From: Myrica gale
Taxonomy: Eukaryota > Streptophyta > Magnoliopsida > Fagales > Myricaceae
Assembly: GCA_963930655.1 (NCBI GenBank)
Contig: OZ005604.1
Coordinates: forward strand, 10,984,001-11,048,000
Length of the DNA stretch: 64,000 nucleotides
Direction of reading: 5' to 3'
Each line of letters begins with the position of its first letter. Positions within the stretch are counted from its first letter, which is position 1. The notes beneath the pieces are model-generated. The model was not told where the DNA came from. It worked only from the letters and a program-made list of their open reading frames with translations, and did no database searches. Of this stretch, positions 21,639 through 33,249 are shown one piece after another. Both the position numbers and the translations under genes were made by a program.

Positions 21639-22640
21639 TCAAGAGATAAAAGAAGAGTATGAGAATAAATCATCCAAAGGAAATTTCATTCCGATCTCTT
21701 GGCGAATAAAACAAAATCTATCCTCATTAAGGGGTTTTGTGAAAATGTCCGTCAACTGAAGGTCGGTATTTACAAACTCAAGAACAATATCCCCTCTTTG
21801 AGCATGATCACGAATGAAGTGATGTTTTATCTCAATGTGTTTTGTCCTAGAGTGCTGAATTGGATTTTTAGTAAGATTTATCGCACTAGTATTATCACAT
21901 TTTATTGGGATAAGTGAGAAGTGAAGATTAAAATCTTCCAATTGTTGTTTCATCCACAATATTTGTGCACAACAATTGCCTATGGCAATGTACTCGGCTT
22001 CCGTAGTTGATAAAGCTACGGAATTTTGTTTCTTACAACACCAAGAGACTAGTGAGGGTCCAAGAAATTGGCACGCACCACTAGTACTCTTTCTATCTAT
22101 TTTACAACCGGCATAATCCGCATCCGAGTATCCTTGCAAATTAAACTCAACACTCTTAGGATAAAACAAGCCAAGGTTTTGAGTGCCAACAAGATATCTG
22201 AAAATACGTTTGACTGCAAGTAAATGAGATTCCTTTGGACATGATTGATATTTAGCACACATGCAAACGCTAAGCATTATGTCCGGTCTACTAGCGGTAA
22301 GATAGAGAAGTGAGCCAATCATACCTCGGTATTTGGTTTGATCCACATCTTTACCTTTCTCATCTTTTTCCATTTTTGTGGATGGACTCATAGGAGTGCT
22401 CATAGGTTTTGAGTTTTCCATGCAAAAACGCTTGAGAAGATCTTTAGTGTATTTTGCTTGATTGATGAAGATTCCCTCATTGCTTTGTTTTATTTGTAGG
22501 CCAAGGAAGTAATTTAATTCTCCCATGAGACTCATCTCGAATTCACCTTGCATAACTTGAGAAAAATCTCGACATAGATATTCATTAGTAGACCCGAAAA
22601 TAATGTCATCCACATATATTTGAACTATTAACAATTCATT
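21639..22640 (-). pseudogene. A1 reverse transcriptase C-half and RNase H
   Basis: 331-residue frame. It opens with the catalytic RT motif YVDDIIFGS (residues 7-15), followed by GELNYFLGLQIKQ and the MSPSTKM and RPDIMLSVCMCAKYQ segments. RNase H follows: GYSDADYAGC, STSGACQFLG, TTEAEY, CDNTSAI and RTKHIEIKHHFIRDH are all present, so the active-site acidic residues look intact. It ends TKPLNEDRF...SSFIS. Separated from the upstream RT by a one-base frameshift near 22635 (after TKEKTMN). This is the best-preserved part of the element. Confidence 0.92.
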
Positions 22641-23103
22641 GTCTTTTCTTTAGTGAAGAGGGTAGTATCAATTTTACCTCTTGAAAAACCATTTTCAATG
22701 AGAAAAGAGCTTAGTCTTTCATACCATGCTCGAGGTGCTTGTTTTAAGCCATAAAGCGCTTTTGTAAGCTTGTACACATGATTTGAAAGATTTTTATCTT
22801 CAAATCCCGGTGGTTGCTCAACATAAACTTCTTCAGTAAGAAATCCATTTAGAAAAGCATTTTTTACATCCATTTGAAAAAGTTTGAAATCTTTATAACA
22901 TGCAAAAGCGAGAGCATGCGTATGGATTCTAAACGAGCAACAGGAGCAAAGGTTTCATCAAAATCAATCCATTCTTCTTGATTATAACCTTGAGCTACAA
23001 ATCTTGCTTTGTTCCTCAATACAACCCCGGATTCATCCATTTTGTTTCTAAAAACTCATTTTGTGCCAATGATTGGATAATCCTTGGGTCAAGGAACTAG
23101 ATG
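22641..23103 (-). pseudogene. A1 reverse transcriptase N-half
   Basis: Contains [20 protein letters not shown] and GLKQAPRAWYERLSSFL (22873-22628), the fingers/palm of copia RT. Further upstream a degenerate stretch still reads [30 protein letters not shown] and [11 protein letters not shown] in shifting frames. Stops and frameshifts lie near 22875 and 23050. Function lost. Confidence 0.85.
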
Positions 23104-24773
23104 TCATACTTGGTTTTTCTCAAATTGTTTTAATTCATCTTCCATAGCATGGATACAACTTTCATCATCTTTAGCCTTAGAAAAGTTCTTAGGTTCAAGT
23201 TGAGAAAGTAAAGCAAGGTTAATAGATTGATGAACAGAAGATCGAGTCCTTACCCCTTTTTCAACATTACCAATGATTTGTTGGAGAGGGTGACTCTTGA
23301 CGTACTTCCAGGATTTTGGTAGATCATCATCATCTTGTGATGCCTCCTCTTTGATGCTCTTGAGGTTCTTCCTTTTGCACAAGTGTCTTCTCATTGTCAT
23401 TGACAATTGTGAGCTTATCAACCTCTTTATTAAGATCTACACCATCTTCATCATCTTTTCTCATGAGATTGTTAGATTCATCAAAAACAACATGAACTGA
23501 TTCTTCAACAACTAAGGTACGTTTATTAAAGACACGATAAGCTTTACTAGAAGTTGAATACCCAAAAAAATATATCTTCATCTGCTTTTGCATCGAACTT
23601 ACCCAAGTTGTCCTTGTTGTTGTTGAGCACAAAACATTTATAACCGAAAACGTGAAAGTATCCAATGTTGGGTTTTCTATCATTCCATAGCTCATAAGGG
23701 GTTTTCTTGAGAATAGACCTAATCATGCAGCGGTTCATAACATAACAACTTGTGCTAACTGCTTCGGCCCAAAAGTAATCAGGCAAGTTGTTTTCACATA
23801 GCAAGGTTCTAGCCATTTCCTCAAGAGTCCTATTTTTCCTCTCCACAACACCATTTTGTTGAGGAGTTATAGGAGCTAAAAAGTTATGACTAATACCGTT
23901 TTCTCCACAAAACTTTTCAAAGGAGGAGTTTTCAAATTCTTTACCATGGTCACTCCTTATGCTAGAAATAGCAAAACCTTTTTCATTTTGAATTCTCTTG
24001 CTAAGTTTTTCAAAAGCATGAAAGGCTTCATCTTTATGAGCTATAAATAGAACCCATGTAAATCTACTAAAGTCATCAACAACAACAAAGCCATAACGTT
24101 TGCCACCCAAACTTAGAGTTCGGGTTGGACCAAATAAGTTCATGTGTAGGAGTTGGAGTGGTTTAGAGGTGGACACAATGTTTTTTGGTTTAAAAGATAT
24201 TTTGGTTTGTTTGCCCTTTTGACATGCTGCACAAATTTTATCCTTTTCAAAAGAGAGATTAGGCAAACCCGAAACAAGATTTCGTTTAGCTAGCTTAGAA
24301 ATCAGGTCCATGCTTGCATGAGCAAGTCTCCTATGCCACAACCAACTGTCTTTATCATTTAGAGCTGAAAGACATTTTATATTTTCTGAAGAGATACTCT
24401 CTAAATGAACAATGTACACATTTTCATATCTATGTCCAACAAACAAATCTTTCTTGCTTTCAATATTTTCAACAAGGCACATTGATGATTCAAAAACGAC
24501 TCGGTTTCCCTTGTCACATAATTGGCTAATGCTTAAGAGATTATGCTTTAAACCTTTGACAAGAAGCACATTTTCAATGATGGGATTAGGATACGTACCA
24601 ATGCTTCCCACACCAAGTATCTTTCCTTTTCCATTGTCACCAAAAGTAACAGACCCCTTATTCTTAAGACGAAAGGAGGTGAACCAACTTTTGTCTCCGG
24701 TAATGTGCTTGAAGCATCCACTATCAAGTACCCAATGTTCCTTGATGTCCTTGGACTCCAAGCATTCCTGCAA
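23104..24773 (-). pseudogene. A1 protease and integrase
   Basis: The frame from 24773 begins with the copia protease motif HWVLDSGCFKHITGD. The GAG-pre-integrase zinc site follows, HRRLAHASMD and CAACQKGK. The integrase core has IRSDHGKEFEN and PQQNGVVERKNRTLEEMAR, but the first catalytic Asp of the DDE triad is Asn here (LLHMNLFGP instead of LLHMDLFGP). The C-terminal part (YELWNDRKPNIGYFHVFGY) is frameshifted near 23560 into GYSTSSKAYRVFNKRTLVVEE and ends EDELKQFEKNQV. With the Asn change and frameshift the integrase should be inactive. Confidence 0.9.
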
Positions 24774-24779
24774 AAAGGA

Positions 24780-25747
24780 TCAGCTCTTGATCTTTGGTAC
24801 CCAAATCTTTTTGGGTCCATTTGTATTAGATACAAATCCCTTTACTTTATCCTTTTGAATCCATACAAACTTAATCCCGTGAGTGGATCCTTTTCTAGTT
24901 TGGCATGTGTGTGAGATGTGTCCAAGTTTTCCACAAAAGTTGCATATAAGAAAGGGTATTGACGACTTAATAATTATATCATAATACAATTTTTTATATC
25001 CACTAGACTTATAGCCAATTCCGCTTTTGTTGAAACAACATTTTTGTGAACCAAGGAGAATATCAAGATTCTTCTTTCCTTGAGTAAATCTAGCAATATC
25101 TTGAGTAAGAGTTTAAATCAATTGTTTTCCAATTTTAAATCAATTGACTCTTCATGTATTACATTTGACTTTTCTTTTGTGACTTTTGCAAGATTTTCTT
25201 TAAGAGAAACAACTTGGCATTTTAAGACAACAATACTTTGAAAATATTCTTTTCAACTCAACATGTTGTTCATCAAAGGCATCTTGTAGTTCCTCAAAAG
25301 TAAAAGAGTCAAATGAAGAGCTTTGTACCTCATCTTCGTTATCCTTTGCCAAGAAGCAAATGTTTGCAACTTCTTCATCGCTTTCACTACTACTTTCATT
25401 GGATTCTCCCCATGCAGCCAAGAATGCTTTCTTTTTGTTTTTGAAATTCTTTGACTTCTTGTAAGTCTCAACATTTGGGCATTCCGACTTTATGTGACCC
25501 GACTTCTTGCATCCAAAGCAGATGATTTCATTCTTTTTACTGCTATCACCTTTGAAATTTGATTTTGTTGGAGGACGTTTATCTCCTTGTTTCTTGCGGA
25601 AGAACTTCTTGAATCGCTTAGTGAATAAAGCCATTTCCTCATCGTCCTCAGAGGATTCATCCTCACTAGAGTATGTGGCCTTTAGGGCTACACCCCTTTT
25701 TCCTTTGCCTTCATCTTAATCTTCATCTCCTTTTACTTGATTCATCT
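24780..25747 (-). pseudogene. A1 gag, C-terminal part
   Basis: First zinc knuckle CFGCKKSGHIKSEC (about 25525-25480), lysine-rich YKKSKNFKNKKKAF, acidic SESDEEVAN, then FEELQDAFDEQHVELKRIF (coiled coil). After degenerate bases comes the second knuckle CNFCGKLGHISHTC (about 24935-24895) and the tail FVWIQKDK...GPKKIWVPK. It is frameshifted near 25200. Interrupted on its N-terminal side by C5 at 25748. Confidence 0.85.
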
Positions 25748-28700
25748 TGTCACGCCCCGAACGCTAGCCCGAAGGGGGTTAATGACAGCCGCGAACATCC
25801 ACTCAATGAATGTTCCAGCGTTTCTCTTAATCATGCAGCGGATTTTTTTTTTTTATACAAATACATAAAACACCTACAACTGAGAGAGATGGGCCAAAGA
25901 GATTACATAAACTTCAACTTACACAATTGACTACAACGGCAATAGTGAAAGCATCCAAATTACATGTCATGTCTGCATGACTGAAGTACAAGTCCTAAGG
26001 GATTCCAACAAAACCTTTATATGGACCTACTCATAACATATAAGTAATACATCTTGAATCCTTATACACATAACATAGACATTCACAGGATGCCTGATAG
26101 TACTTCCTATGAACTCTTCAACTTCTGATTCTGATAACCACGACTAAGATACTAGACATCAAAAACCTTGAACTCTAATAGTCCGAATAACCCATGACCA
26201 CCACACGACGGAGGCTCATGATGACTCTTCAAAATTTCATCTAACCTTTAATGAACAACAAAGAGGGATGAGGACGTTCCCATCGGTCCCTCTTCTAGAT
26301 TTTCCCACCTGAATTGTTATCTGGAATGATACAATTTAAAACATCTGTGAGTCGAAAGACTCAGTAAGGAATTATAATTAAAACATGATCTTGAAATCAT
26401 GGTTTGGGAATATGAACTTGAATTCATACACTTGCTTTTAAACTTGAAATCATCATGAACTCGATATCATAATGAACGTAAAATCATAAGCATGCACTTG
26501 ACTTAAAATCATAAGCATGCGCTTAAACTTGAAATAATCATAAACTTGAACATAATGTAATTCAAGTACAACTTGAAATATCATGAGCCTTAACTTGAAA
26601 TAGTCATAAACTTGAACTTTAAATATCATGTATACATATGTAATTCATGCATGATCATGAATCGTGATGCACGTGTATGCCTCATGATTGCATATGCACA
26701 TGCACTTGCTCTTGAAAACATCTCTTATACTTATAAAGCTCTTTCTTTTGGAAAATCTTTTCCATTCTTATCCTATGGGCTACTCGAGCTCCATTTACCC
26801 CTGGCATCAGGGTTGTGCGTTCCCGATGGAACTGTCCCCTATTTCCCTTGGGGACCTTACATATGGTCGAGCTAGCACACCTTCTCAATGTCCTTCAGTG
26901 GCTAGACACGACTCTTGGAGGTTCACACCTTCTTGCAAGCATCCTTCAGTGTGATTGCACATACCTCCTGGACTACCCATCCTTCTTGCAAGCATCCTTC
27001 GGTATGGGTGTCCTAGGTGACATTCATCCTTCACGTAAACGTCCTTCGGTATGGATGCACCTTCTTGACTTGGTACGGTACCGACCGACTTGGGTTCGTT
27101 CGTTAATTAACTTGTCATAAAACTTGTCATAAGTAGCATAAAAATGGTACTTTCATTTGCATAAAATTTCTCCTTCTTTCTTATGAGACAAATAAATGCA
27201 AATGCAATTGCTCATGACGTGCTCATGTCATGCTTGGTAATCAACTTATCATAAAATGCTTCTAATGCTCTTGACAGTTCGTGCTTAATGACAAATATCT
27301 CATAAACCTTTCATGTTTTCCTTTGCACAAAAACTTCTTTCATGCTTTCATACAAATACGTATACGATGGCATGCTTGTTGAGAAATAGCTTGTCATGCG
27401 TGGTTATAAACATGTTATGCTTATTCATAAAAACATGTTGTGTATCATTCCAGTTTTGTAAAGCGTAAGTTGCTACTTACTATTTTCACTTACAAACGTA
27501 AGCTCCTCTTACCTTCGCTTGCTTGAATGTTGAACGTCACGTTACCTACAATTGGATCATACCTTTGTTATTCATAGGTTACTAGACGTATAGAGTAATC
27601 AATCAATTACTCACGCTTCATCATACAAAATCGTCCTTATTCCTCATTCAATATCTCATACTTCGTCATACACATACTTCGTCGTACAAAATCATCCAAC
27701 ACCCACGAAATTTTGCCCCAAGTGCCCTCCTCATATAACCTCATATACAAGACGTAAACTTTACACATACAACTCAAAACTTCCAACCAAAAACAATGAT
27801 TTCATCACTAGAACAAAGGTTATTGCATCTATTTCACTCCCTTTGGTCTTTTATCAAACACCTAGTATGCAAGTTGGTTTCTCTTGGGTTTATAAATTCC
27901 CAAATCTAACCACACTCTCCATGGCTTTGTGCACAATCCATACAACTCTCTAAAACTCACTAGATCTACATTTTCTTCAAAGAAAACACATGAATCTCAA
28001 GGAGAAATCTAACAACACACAACCATCACAACAACCAAGGAGAAACTAACAACACACAACCATCAACCATTCAAAAGAAAAAGAGAACATAGGTGAAAAT
28101 GGGTATGGCTTGGCCGGCCATAAGCACTCACCTTCTTCTCTCTCTCTTTCTTTCTCTTCTTCCTTTCTTCTTCTTCTTTCTTTCTTTCTTCTTTCTTTCT
28201 TTTCTTCTCTTCTCTTCTTCGGTGGGGAGCTAGGGCAAAATGACTTGTGGGAAAGGGGGGGTTGCCTTATACGTAAAGGGCTTGGGGAAAAGACAAGGCT
28301 GCCCTCCCTTATTTCCCCCTTTTTCACATGAATTCCACCTCACGTATTTTCTAGGGATTTAGTTATATGTGTCGACACCATCACTAAAGGTGTCGACACT
28401 TACAACACATTTAGTAGGATGTGTCGACACCATCACTCAAGGTGTCGACACTTCCAACACTTGGCCAAAGTGGGAAAAAATGTAAACTCTCGGGTTTCAG
28501 TTAGATGTGTCGACACCATCACTCAAGGTGTCGACACTTCCATCACTTGGTCAAAATTCACGGGAGTTCTGGAAAAATGCACACTTTCGGGTTTTAGTTG
28601 GATGTGTCGACACCATCACTCAAGGTGTCGACACTTCCAACACTTAGTCAAAAATCACTCTAGTTCCGGAAAAATATAAACATTCGGGTATCGGTCTAAT

Positions 28701-29048
28701 GTGTCGACACTATGATCCAAGGTGTCGACACTTACAACACTTAGTCAAAATTCACTTTGGGCTCCAGAAAAAGGTAAACTTTCGGGTGTTACTCTAATGT
28801 GTCGACACTATGCTCCAATGTGTCGACACTTACACCAACAATCACTCATTTAATCATACGTACATATTGAAGGAATCATAAACGACATCAATAAGGTAAG
28901 GTCGGGATCTCACAGCAATGTTACTTAAAAACAGGGTGCTAAAAATCTTCCTATTCTAACACCCCAATTATGATCCTCCAATTATTTCACTAAATACCCA
29001 AATACTCTTCCGCAATAATCAGAGCACATGAAAAGTTGGGGTCTCACA
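25748..29048 (-). mobile_element. Family C repeat, copy C5 (in A1 gag)
   Basis: 3301 bp; minus-strand start TGTGAGACCCCAACTTTTC at 29048, end TTCGGGGCGTGACA at 25748. Target duplication CATCT at 25743-25747 and 29049-29053; A2 has the empty site GATTCATCTCATGGG near 49465. Like C3 it contains a second internal start, TGTGAGATCCCGACC at 28914, so it is probably a fusion of two nested copies. It includes a pyrimidine tract (28125-28220) and, uniquely among C copies here, a GTGTCGACAC repeat array. Non-coding. Confidence 0.87.
28369..28840 (-). repeat. ~97-bp tandem array with GTGTCGACAC pairs inside C5
   Basis: GTGTCGACAC occurs at 28369, 28421, 28507, 28604, 28701 and 28799, so the later period is about 97 bp; most units hold a second GGTGTCGACACTT about 20 bp on. 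The rest of the unit (CTCGGGT, CAACACTTAGTCAAAA) matches the ~97-bp unit in the Sirevirus A LTRs at 30570-30910. This is unexpected in a family C repeat. Confidence 0.85.
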
Positions 29049-29956
29049 CATCTCATGGGTCATGAGAGATCCCATGAGCTCGTCCAAGGAGAGCTTCGTC
29101 AAGTCCTTGGCTTCTTGGATTGTAGTGACCTTGGGTTCCCAAGCTTTAGGAAGACACCTGAGAATCTTTCTTACCAATTCATCGTTAGTGTACTCTTTAC
29201 CAAGAGATTTAAGCCCATTAATGATATCAGTAAAGCGAGTAAACATAGAAGAGATAGATTCATCAGATCTCATCTTAAAAAGTTCATAGCTATGAACAAG
29301 CATGCTAATCTTGCTTTCTTTTACCTGATTCGTATCTTCATGGGATACTTGAAGTTTATCCCAAATTTGTTTTGCAGTATCGCATCCAGAGATGCGACTG
29401 AACTCGTTTGAATCAAGGGCACAGTATAGAACATTCATAGCCTTAGCATTTAGAGACATGAGCTTAAGATCATTCTCATCAAAATCTTTCTCTTCCTTGA
29501 GTTTTCCATCGGCTCCTTGAGGAAAACGAGGTCCTATTGAAATGATCCTCCACAGATCATAATCAAAGAAAGCATGCTAATCTTGCTTTCTTTTACCTGA
29601 TTCGTACCTTCATGGGATACTTGAAGTTTATCCCAAATTTGTTTTGCAGTATCGCATCCAGAGATGCGATTGAACTCGCTTGAATCAAGGGCACAATATA
29701 GAACATTCATAGCCTTAGCATTTAGAGACATGAGCTTAAGATCATTCTTATCAAAATCTTTCTCTTCCTTGAGCTTTCCATCGGCTCCTTGAGGAAAACG
29801 AGGTCCTATTGAAATGATCCTCCACAGATCATAATCAACGGCTTGGATGTAGATTCTCATCCTAGCCTTCCAATAGTTATAGGAGGTTCCATTAAACAAG
29901 AGTGGTCGATTTGTCGACTGCCCTTCAGCTAAGGAGGTACTTACTAGGGTTGTCAT
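29049..29956 (-). pseudogene. A1 gag, N-terminal part
   Basis: ATG at 29956, 21 bases from the primer site, gives MTTLVSTSLAEGQSTNRP, then FNGTSYNYWKARMRIYIQ and DYDLWRIIS, typical copia gag (UBN2-like). Further domains: CDTAKQIWDKLQVSHE, YELFKMRSDESISSMFTRF, LPKAWEPKVTTIQEAKDL and LSLDELMGSLMTHEM. A 272-bp tandem duplication (29299-29842) shifts the frame, and C5 splits the gene at 29049. Non-functional, though the sequence itself is little decayed. Confidence 0.9.
29299..29842 (-). repeat. 272-bp tandem duplication in A1 gag
   Basis: Units 29299-29570 and 29571-29842 are almost identical (both begin AGCATGCTAATCTTGC on the plus strand). 272 is not a multiple of 3, so gag is frameshifted. 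A2 gag has a single copy. Confidence 0.92.
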
Positions 29957-29976
29957 ATAAAAGAGGTCTAGCCTCA

Positions 29977-29988
29977 GCTCTGATACCA
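29977..29988 (-). other. A1 primer binding site (initiator tRNA-Met)
   Basis: TGGTATCAGAGC on the minus strand, two bases inside the 5' LTR. This is the standard plant sequence complementary to the 3' end of initiator tRNA-Met and primes minus-strand DNA synthesis. Confidence 0.93.
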
Positions 29989-29990
29989 AT

Positions 29991-31177
29991 TGAAAGGACA
30001 CTAACAACCCACTTAGCTTCCAGGGTGCTAAGGAACCGTTACAAAGTGTTTTCTGAGCTTACACTTTAACTCACTCTCACAAATCCTCACAACCTAGAGG
30101 ATTTCTTCTACCCAACAAGTAGGACAGATGTTTTTTCACAAACAATCACGTGTTTTTCAAGGATGGGTACAAAAGGGAATCTAAGGAAATAGCTCTTTAA
30201 GCTGAATAAACAAGTGTGAAGTACTGAGGTGTGCAAAGAGACAAGATATGCAAGAAAGACAACAGTGATTTGCAGGTGAGGACAAGCTTTCTTGGTGATG
30301 TAGCTTCTTTCTTCTTTAAAGCATTTCTCTCTCTAGAAAGTTAGGGCAGAGTAAATGTCGTACAACCACTCTGATTTCTCTCTCCATCTTCTTCAATTTA
30401 AAGCGTCTGGGGCACCAAGGGTCTTCTGGTAAAGCTTTGGAGCCGTTGGAGGTCATTTGAGACATTTTGAGGAAGTTTTGAAGTGATGATGACGTCTCCA
30501 GAAATTCTGCAAAATAGCACAATGTGTCGACACATAGGTTGTATGTGCTGACACATTAAACTAGATCTGAAAATAGAGTCTCGGGTGTTAGTTCAATGTG
30601 TTGAGACCTTCAACACTTCGTCAAAAATCAACTTGAAAGGTTTGAAATGTAAAGTCTCGGGTGTTAGTTCAATGTGTCGACACTATGGTCCAATGTGTCG
30701 ACACCTTTAACACTTAGTCAAAAATCAAGTTGAATGGATTGGAATGCAAAGTCTCGGGTGTTAGTGCAATGTGTCGACATCATGGTCCTATGTGTCGACA
30801 CCTCCAACACTTAGCCAAAAAATCAAGTTGAATGGATTGGAATGCAAAGTCTCGGGTGTTAGTGCAATGTGTCGACATCATTGTCCTATGTGTCGACACC
30901 TCCAACACTTAGACATAAAAAATTGTTCTTTAACAACATCTATTCCAATTCAAAGATACTCAAAACCATTTGCAATATAAAAGGTGATCTTTTAATGAAA
31001 ATAAAGAGGATCAAAAAGATTGGAGAGTTTTTTTGTATAAAGAGAACCTTGATACTAGAAGAAATTCATTTTAGGAGAAGGATTTAAAATGTAAAATCTA
31101 AAGTCCTTCAAAACGTAGAATCTTTGTTATTATCAAAATCATTCATAGATTGTTTTCAAAACAACCTTGGGCTAACA
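29991..31177 (-). repeat. A1 5' LTR
   Basis: 1187 bp, TGTTAGCCCAAGG (31177) to AGTGTCCTTTCA (29991). Compared with the 3' LTR it lacks about 260 bp near its 3' end (joined around 30011 at ACAACCCA/CTTAGCTTCC), which removes the CCCCCTCTTGGG block. The array of GTGTCGACAC-type palindromes is at 30524-30905, with exact motifs at 30524, 30674 and 30694. Confidence 0.9.
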
Positions 31178-31521
31178 AAATTATTTCAAATGGATGTGAA
31201 ATGTGTATTTCTTAATGGTTATCTTTCTGATTAAGCATATGTAGAACAACCTCCTGGATTTGAAGATTTTCGCTACCACACCAAGTGTCTGCTCACAAAA
31301 GAATTATATGGGTTGAAGCAATCACCTCGGGCATGGTATGAACGATGGAATTCCTTCCTTATTGAAAATGCATTTTCAAGAGGTAATACGATACCACTCT
31401 CTTTACTAAAGAAAAGGATAATTAATTGCTTATCATTCAAATATATATTGATGATATCATTTTTTGTTCTACTAATGAGTCTCTTTGTGAAGAATTTTCT
31501 AAAGCCAGAAAAGGCGAATTC
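31178..31521 (+). pseudogene. Copia X reverse transcriptase fragment
   Basis: Continues copia X after the A1 insertion: FQMDVKCVFLNGYLSD, stop, AYVEQPPGFEDF, ELYGLKQSPRAWYERWNSFL and, after frameshifts, QIYIDDIIFCSTNESL with a YIDD catalytic motif near 31447. Interrupted by solo LTR B1 at 31522. Confidence 0.85.
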
Positions 31522-32811
31522 TGTGAGTCCTAGTTTCAGGATTAAGGCAACCCAAGAGGGGGGGTGAATTGGTTTTCTAAATTTTTCGATATTAACCCCC
31601 AAAACCGTTTGCAAAGTAAATATTATTTTAGCACAAGTACAATGATATAACAAGTATGTAAGTGCTAAATGTAAAGAGTAGGGATAGAGAAAGCAAACAT
31701 GTGATTTTTTAGGTGGTTCAGCAAATCCGCCTACATCCACCCCTCAAACTCCTTCACCGAGCCTTGAGGTATTCCACTATCTTCCAATAGCTTTTACACA
31801 CTAGCTTCCGGGTGCTAGTGAACCGTACAAGTATTTTTCCGGGATCAACACTCAAACCCTCCCAAGTGGTTTTTCGGGCTCACCACTCACAACCTAACCA
31901 AGCTTGAGATAAACCTTCTATAAGCTTCTTCTTTAGTGAACAACCTCACTAAAGGAAACACCTCTATTGGATAGGTAGATGGAAGAACAAAAACTCTCTT
32001 GATAGAGTAGATATGAAAATGGAAGCTCTATCTCTTGATTCACACAAAGACAAGGATATGAAAGTGTGCTTTGTGTGAATGCTATGAGAAATATAGAATA
32101 GGAAGGTTTAGAATATTTCTCAAGTAGTAGAAATGATATGTGGTTGTTGGGTTATCATTTTAGACTAAATGAAGGTGTATTTATAGGCCACATAAGAAAA
32201 CTAGTCGTTTATAGCCGTTGGGAGTTTTTGCTAAAACGAGCTGGTCGACCGCTACATGAACCGGTCAACCGCTTCAAGTTACCGTTACCCAACGGTCATA
32301 TTGTCAAAAGCTTCAAAGGCTCTTTTCTCAAAACCAACCGGTCGACCGCTACATTAGGCGGTCGAATACCGGTCGACCGCTTGAACAGCCGGTCGACCTC
32401 CTCAACTTTAGCATGTCCGGTTCTTTTAAAAAACAAGGTTTTTGACCACTTTTAAACACCCAATTTATAAGACTTATTTCCCATAAGTATGCAAAAGGTG
32501 TGAGAGTTTGTTTGGGGTTTTTTGAAACCTGTAAAAACATTTTAATCTTTCAAACAAAACTTAAAACGGTTTATGCACATTTTGAAATATATGCAAGTGC
32601 GTTATTCAAATCCTTGTCAAATGTGAAATAAAGAGTTACAAGGATTATACCCCATGGTCTTGAATCTTCACTTTAAGCTCCTTGCATCTTCTTATTCTTC
32701 TTTATTCAAGGTTTGACTCTTTTCGTCAAGTTGTCTTTGAAGATGTCCATTTTATAAACTTGATTCATTTATTGAAATCATCAAAATCTTGATTGTGCAC
32801 AAAAGCCAACA
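31522..32811 (-). mobile_element. Sirevirus family B solo LTR (B1)
   Basis: 1290 bp; minus-strand TGTTGGCTTTTGTGCAC (32811) to CTAGGACTCACA (31522). Duplication AATTC at 31517-31521 and 32812-32816. Joining the flanks gives in-frame GEFEMSLMGELN, as in A1 RT. U3 has CCGGTCGACCG palindromes at about 32238-32400. The CTCTTGGGTTGCC block near its 3' end is related to family A LTRs. Confidence 0.92.
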
Positions 32812-33249
32812 AATTCGAGATGAGTCTCATGGGAGAGTTGAATAACTCAAAATTGATGGGTGCTCCAATGAGTCCATCAACCAAAATGGAAAAGATGAGG
32901 AAGACAAAGATGTTGACCAAACGAGGTATCGAGGTATGATTAGCTTTTTACTTTATCTTACTATGAATAGACCAGATATCATGTTTAATGTGTGCATGTG
33001 TGCGAGATTTCAGTGTTTTCCTAAGGAGTCACACTTCCTTGGGGTTAAGAAGATATTTCATTATCTTGTTGACACACAAGATCTTGGTCTGTTTTATCCA
33101 AAGAGTGTTGATTTTAATTTGCAGGGATACTCAAATCCTGATTATGCCAGTTGCAAAATTGATAGAAAAAATAATAGTGGTGTGTGTCAGTTTCTTGGCT
33201 CATCTCTAGTGTCATGGTTTTGTTAGAAACAAAATTATGTGGCTTTATC
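32812..33249 (+). pseudogene. Copia X RT end and RNase H fragment
   Basis: EMSLMGELN, then a deletion to PMSPSTKMEK, then LLYLTMNRPDIMFNVCMCAR, KIFHYLVDTQDLGLFYPK and the RNase H segment GYSNPDYASCKIDRKNNSGV...VSWFC. The first RNase H Asp-X-Asp region is changed (SNPDYAS against SDADYAG in A1). Sequence switches to an A-family LTR at about 33250, so the TTEAEY half is lost. Confidence 0.85.

Larger units (their letters stand above)
17793..31177 (-). mobile_element. Structurally complete Sirevirus, element A1
   Basis: Ty1/copia element on the minus strand, flanked by the 5-bp duplication AAATT (17788-17792 and 31178-31182), inserted in copia X RT. Order on its own strand: 5' LTR (31177-29991), primer site, gag, protease, integrase, RT, RNase H, spacer, env-like frame, CCCCCTTTGG block, 3' LTR (19180-17793). 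The length is 13.4 kb including the family C copy C5 (3.3 kb) in gag. The pol order (integrase before RT) fixes it as copia; the extra env-like frame points to the Sirevirus lineage. Coding is broken by frameshifts, a stop and the C5 insertion. Confidence 0.92.

Noticed and set aside
28046..28331. ORFs on both strands around 28.2 kb
   Set aside because: Translation of a long TTC/TCT tract (GA-rich on the other strand); low complexity.
28369..28840. Regularly spaced repeats that resemble a CRISPR array
   Set aside because: The units are tandem copies of an LTR sequence with conserved spacers, in plant nuclear DNA; no cas genes.
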